64,000 nucleotides of DNA. Origin: Tardibacter sp963781025 (GTDB lineage Bacteria > Pseudomonadota > Alphaproteobacteria > Sphingomonadales > Sphingomonadaceae). The DNA lies in contig CAWADU010000003.1 of NCBI GenBank assembly GCA_963781025.1, positions 1,674,001 to 1,738,000 on the forward strand, written 5' to 3'. The notes below the pieces were generated by a model, which ran no database searches, was not told the DNA's origin, and saw only the letters and a program-made list of their open reading frames with translations. Position numbers and translations under genes: made by a program. Positions 63,065 through 64,000 of this stretch are shown piece after piece (position 1 is the first letter of the stretch; each line of letters starts with the position of its first letter).

Positions 63065-64000
63065 TCCTTCCACCCGCCGACATAGGGTGAGCGCTTCAGA
63101 TACGCATTGCGGCGCGTGAATGCCAGCAGAAGCCCCATGCCGATCGAAAGCGCGATCATCGACGAGCCGCCATGGCTGATGAAGGGCAGCGTCATGCCCT
63201 TGGACGGCAGCAGGTTGAGGTTCACGCTTATGTTGATCACCGCCTGAAGCCCGAACTGCGCCACCAGGCCGGCCGATGCGTAGAGCAGGAAGGGGTCCTC
63301 CTCGTCGAGCAGGCGCACCAACACGCGCACGACAATCGCGATGAACAGGCAGGCGAGGCCGAGACAGGCGATGGCCCCGAACTCTTCCCCGATGACGGCA
63401 TAGATATAGTCGGTGTGCGGTTCGGGCAGCTTCAGCTTCATTGTGCCTTCGCCCGGCCCCGTGCCGAACAACCCACCGGCGCGGAAGGCGTCGAGCGAGC
63501 GGTCGATCTGATAGGTATCGCCGCCGCCGGTCAGGAAGCGGTCGATGCGCGAGGTGACATGCGGCACGAACAGATAGGCCGCGCCCAGCCCGGTTACGCC
63601 AAGCGCACCAAGCCCAACCACGGCATTGACGCTGAGCCCCGCCAGCACAACCTGCGCCAGCCATATCGCGGAAAACAGGACGGTCTGGCCGATGTCCGGC
63701 TGCTGGACGAGCAGCACCGCAACGATGGCGAGCAGGACAGCCGAAATCTTCATCGTCGGCAGCGTCCGGTCTTCCTGCCCCAGCGCAAGCAGCCACGCCG
63801 TAGTGACGATGAAGAGCGGTTTCAGGAATTCCGACGGCTGAATCTGAAGACTGCCCGCGCCGATCCAGCGATGCGCGCCGTTCGCCGAATGACCGATGAA
63901 GGGCACCAGCAGAAGAAGGAATGTGAACAATGCCGTCCCGCCAAGCGCGAGCCTGAGCGCCCATTTCCGCGTCAGCATCGACACGCCCAGCATCACGGGC
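63061..64000 (-). CDS. ftsW: FtsW, septal peptidoglycan polymerase (5' truncated)
   Basis: SEDS-family glycosyltransferase of the division machine. About 313 residues are visible; the N-terminus lies beyond the window. NGAHRWIGAGSLQIQPSEFL, the large periplasmic loop with FRAGGLFGTGPGEGTMKLKL and DYIYAVIGEEFGAIACLGLA, and LPFISHGGSSMIALSIGMGL are characteristic. Eight helices remain. It overlaps murG by 4 bp. Confidence 0.94.
   Translation of the reverse strand, partial: PVMLGVSMLTRKWALRLALGGTALFTFLLLLVPFIGHSANGAHRWIGAGSLQIQPSEFLKPLFIVTTAWLLALGQEDRTLPTMKISAVLLAIVAVLLVQQPDIGQTVLFSAIWLAQVVLAGLSVNAVVGLGALGVTGLGAAYLFVPHVTSRIDRFLTGGGDTYQIDRSLDAFRAGGLFGTGPGEGTMKLKLPEPHTDYIYAVIGEEFGAIACLGLACLFIAIVVRVLVRLLDEEDPFLLYASAGLVAQFGLQAVINISVNLNLLPSKGMTLPFISHGGSSMIALSIGMGLLLAFTRRNAYLKRSPYVGGWKE

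Noticed and set aside
1..64000. CRISPR arrays, insertion sequences, prophage genes, tRNA or rRNA genes
   Set aside because: Scanning both strands by eye I found no spaced direct repeats of CRISPR type, transposase motif, phage gene or cloverleaf; a short tRNA could be missed without a covariance search.

Overview
The window is a high-GC (about 60-65 percent by eye) chromosomal segment from a free-living Gram-negative alphaproteobacterium. The gene content and order point to the Sphingomonadales: the plsX-fabH-ihfA-merR block, the SPOR-dgt-argS-SPOR-nagZ-scpA-scpB-tatABC block, a dcw cluster ending in ftsQ-ftsA-ftsZ, and a Tad pilus locus beside a ShlB-type transporter and a repeat-rich lipoprotein. 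The family-level placement is inference from gene order and protein motifs, not a search. Genes are densely packed, with many 1-8 bp stop/start overlaps. I see no tRNA, rRNA, CRISPR array, insertion sequence or prophage.

Layout. 1-6.0 kb: tamA (5' end cut off) and tamB, plus strand. 6.0-11.1 kb: a minus-strand heme-copper cytochrome c oxidase operon (subunits II, I, two different subunit III proteins, subunit IV, membrane cytochrome c), converging on tamB. 11.5-14.2 kb: an EF-G-like GTPase with altered catalytic motifs, behind a small unknown protein and an ABM-domain protein. 14.3-19.0 kb: an ABC-F ATPase, a ShlB/FhaC-type outer-membrane transporter and a Gly/Val/Thr-rich repeat lipoprotein. 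19.0-19.27 kb: an AT-rich divergent control region with three palindromes. 19.3-28.9 kb: a complete-looking Tad (Flp) pilus operon, cpaB-cpaC-cpaE-cpaF-tadB-tadC-tadD-tadG-flp-tadE; the flp gene is only 58 codons. No prepilin peptidase is present.

28.9-35.3 kb: a sulfate uptake operon on the minus strand (sbp, an OprO/P-type porin, cysT, cysW, cysA) that ends in an overlapping CitE-type lyase. 35.5-38.6 kb: rpmF, plsX, fabH, ihfA and merR, linking phospholipid and fatty-acid initiation with IHF. 38.9-49.3 kb: an MBL hydrolase on the minus strand, then a plus-strand run: TPR-SPOR protein, dgt, argS, a second SPOR protein, nagZ, scpA, scpB, tatA, tatB, tatC. 49.4-54.6 kb: an entericidin-like lipoprotein, msrQ, msrP (MsrP is a Tat substrate encoded close to tatABC), an aspartate-type aminotransferase and a fused pabB-pabC. 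54.8-64.0 kb: the dcw cluster on the minus strand, ftsW (cut by the window edge)-murG-murC-murB-ddl-ftsQ-ftsA-ftsZ.

Four single-base reading-frame breaks fall within 6 kb (sbp near 34.96 kb, plsX near 38.24 kb, and two in the TPR-SPOR gene near 40.46 and 40.95 kb), while neighbouring genes are intact. plsX is usually needed for growth, so local sequence errors are at least as likely as real gene decay. Reading across the two breaks in the TPR-SPOR gene reveals a duplicated four-cysteine module with exact C-x10-C-x10-C-x10-C spacing, the most unusual protein feature in the window.
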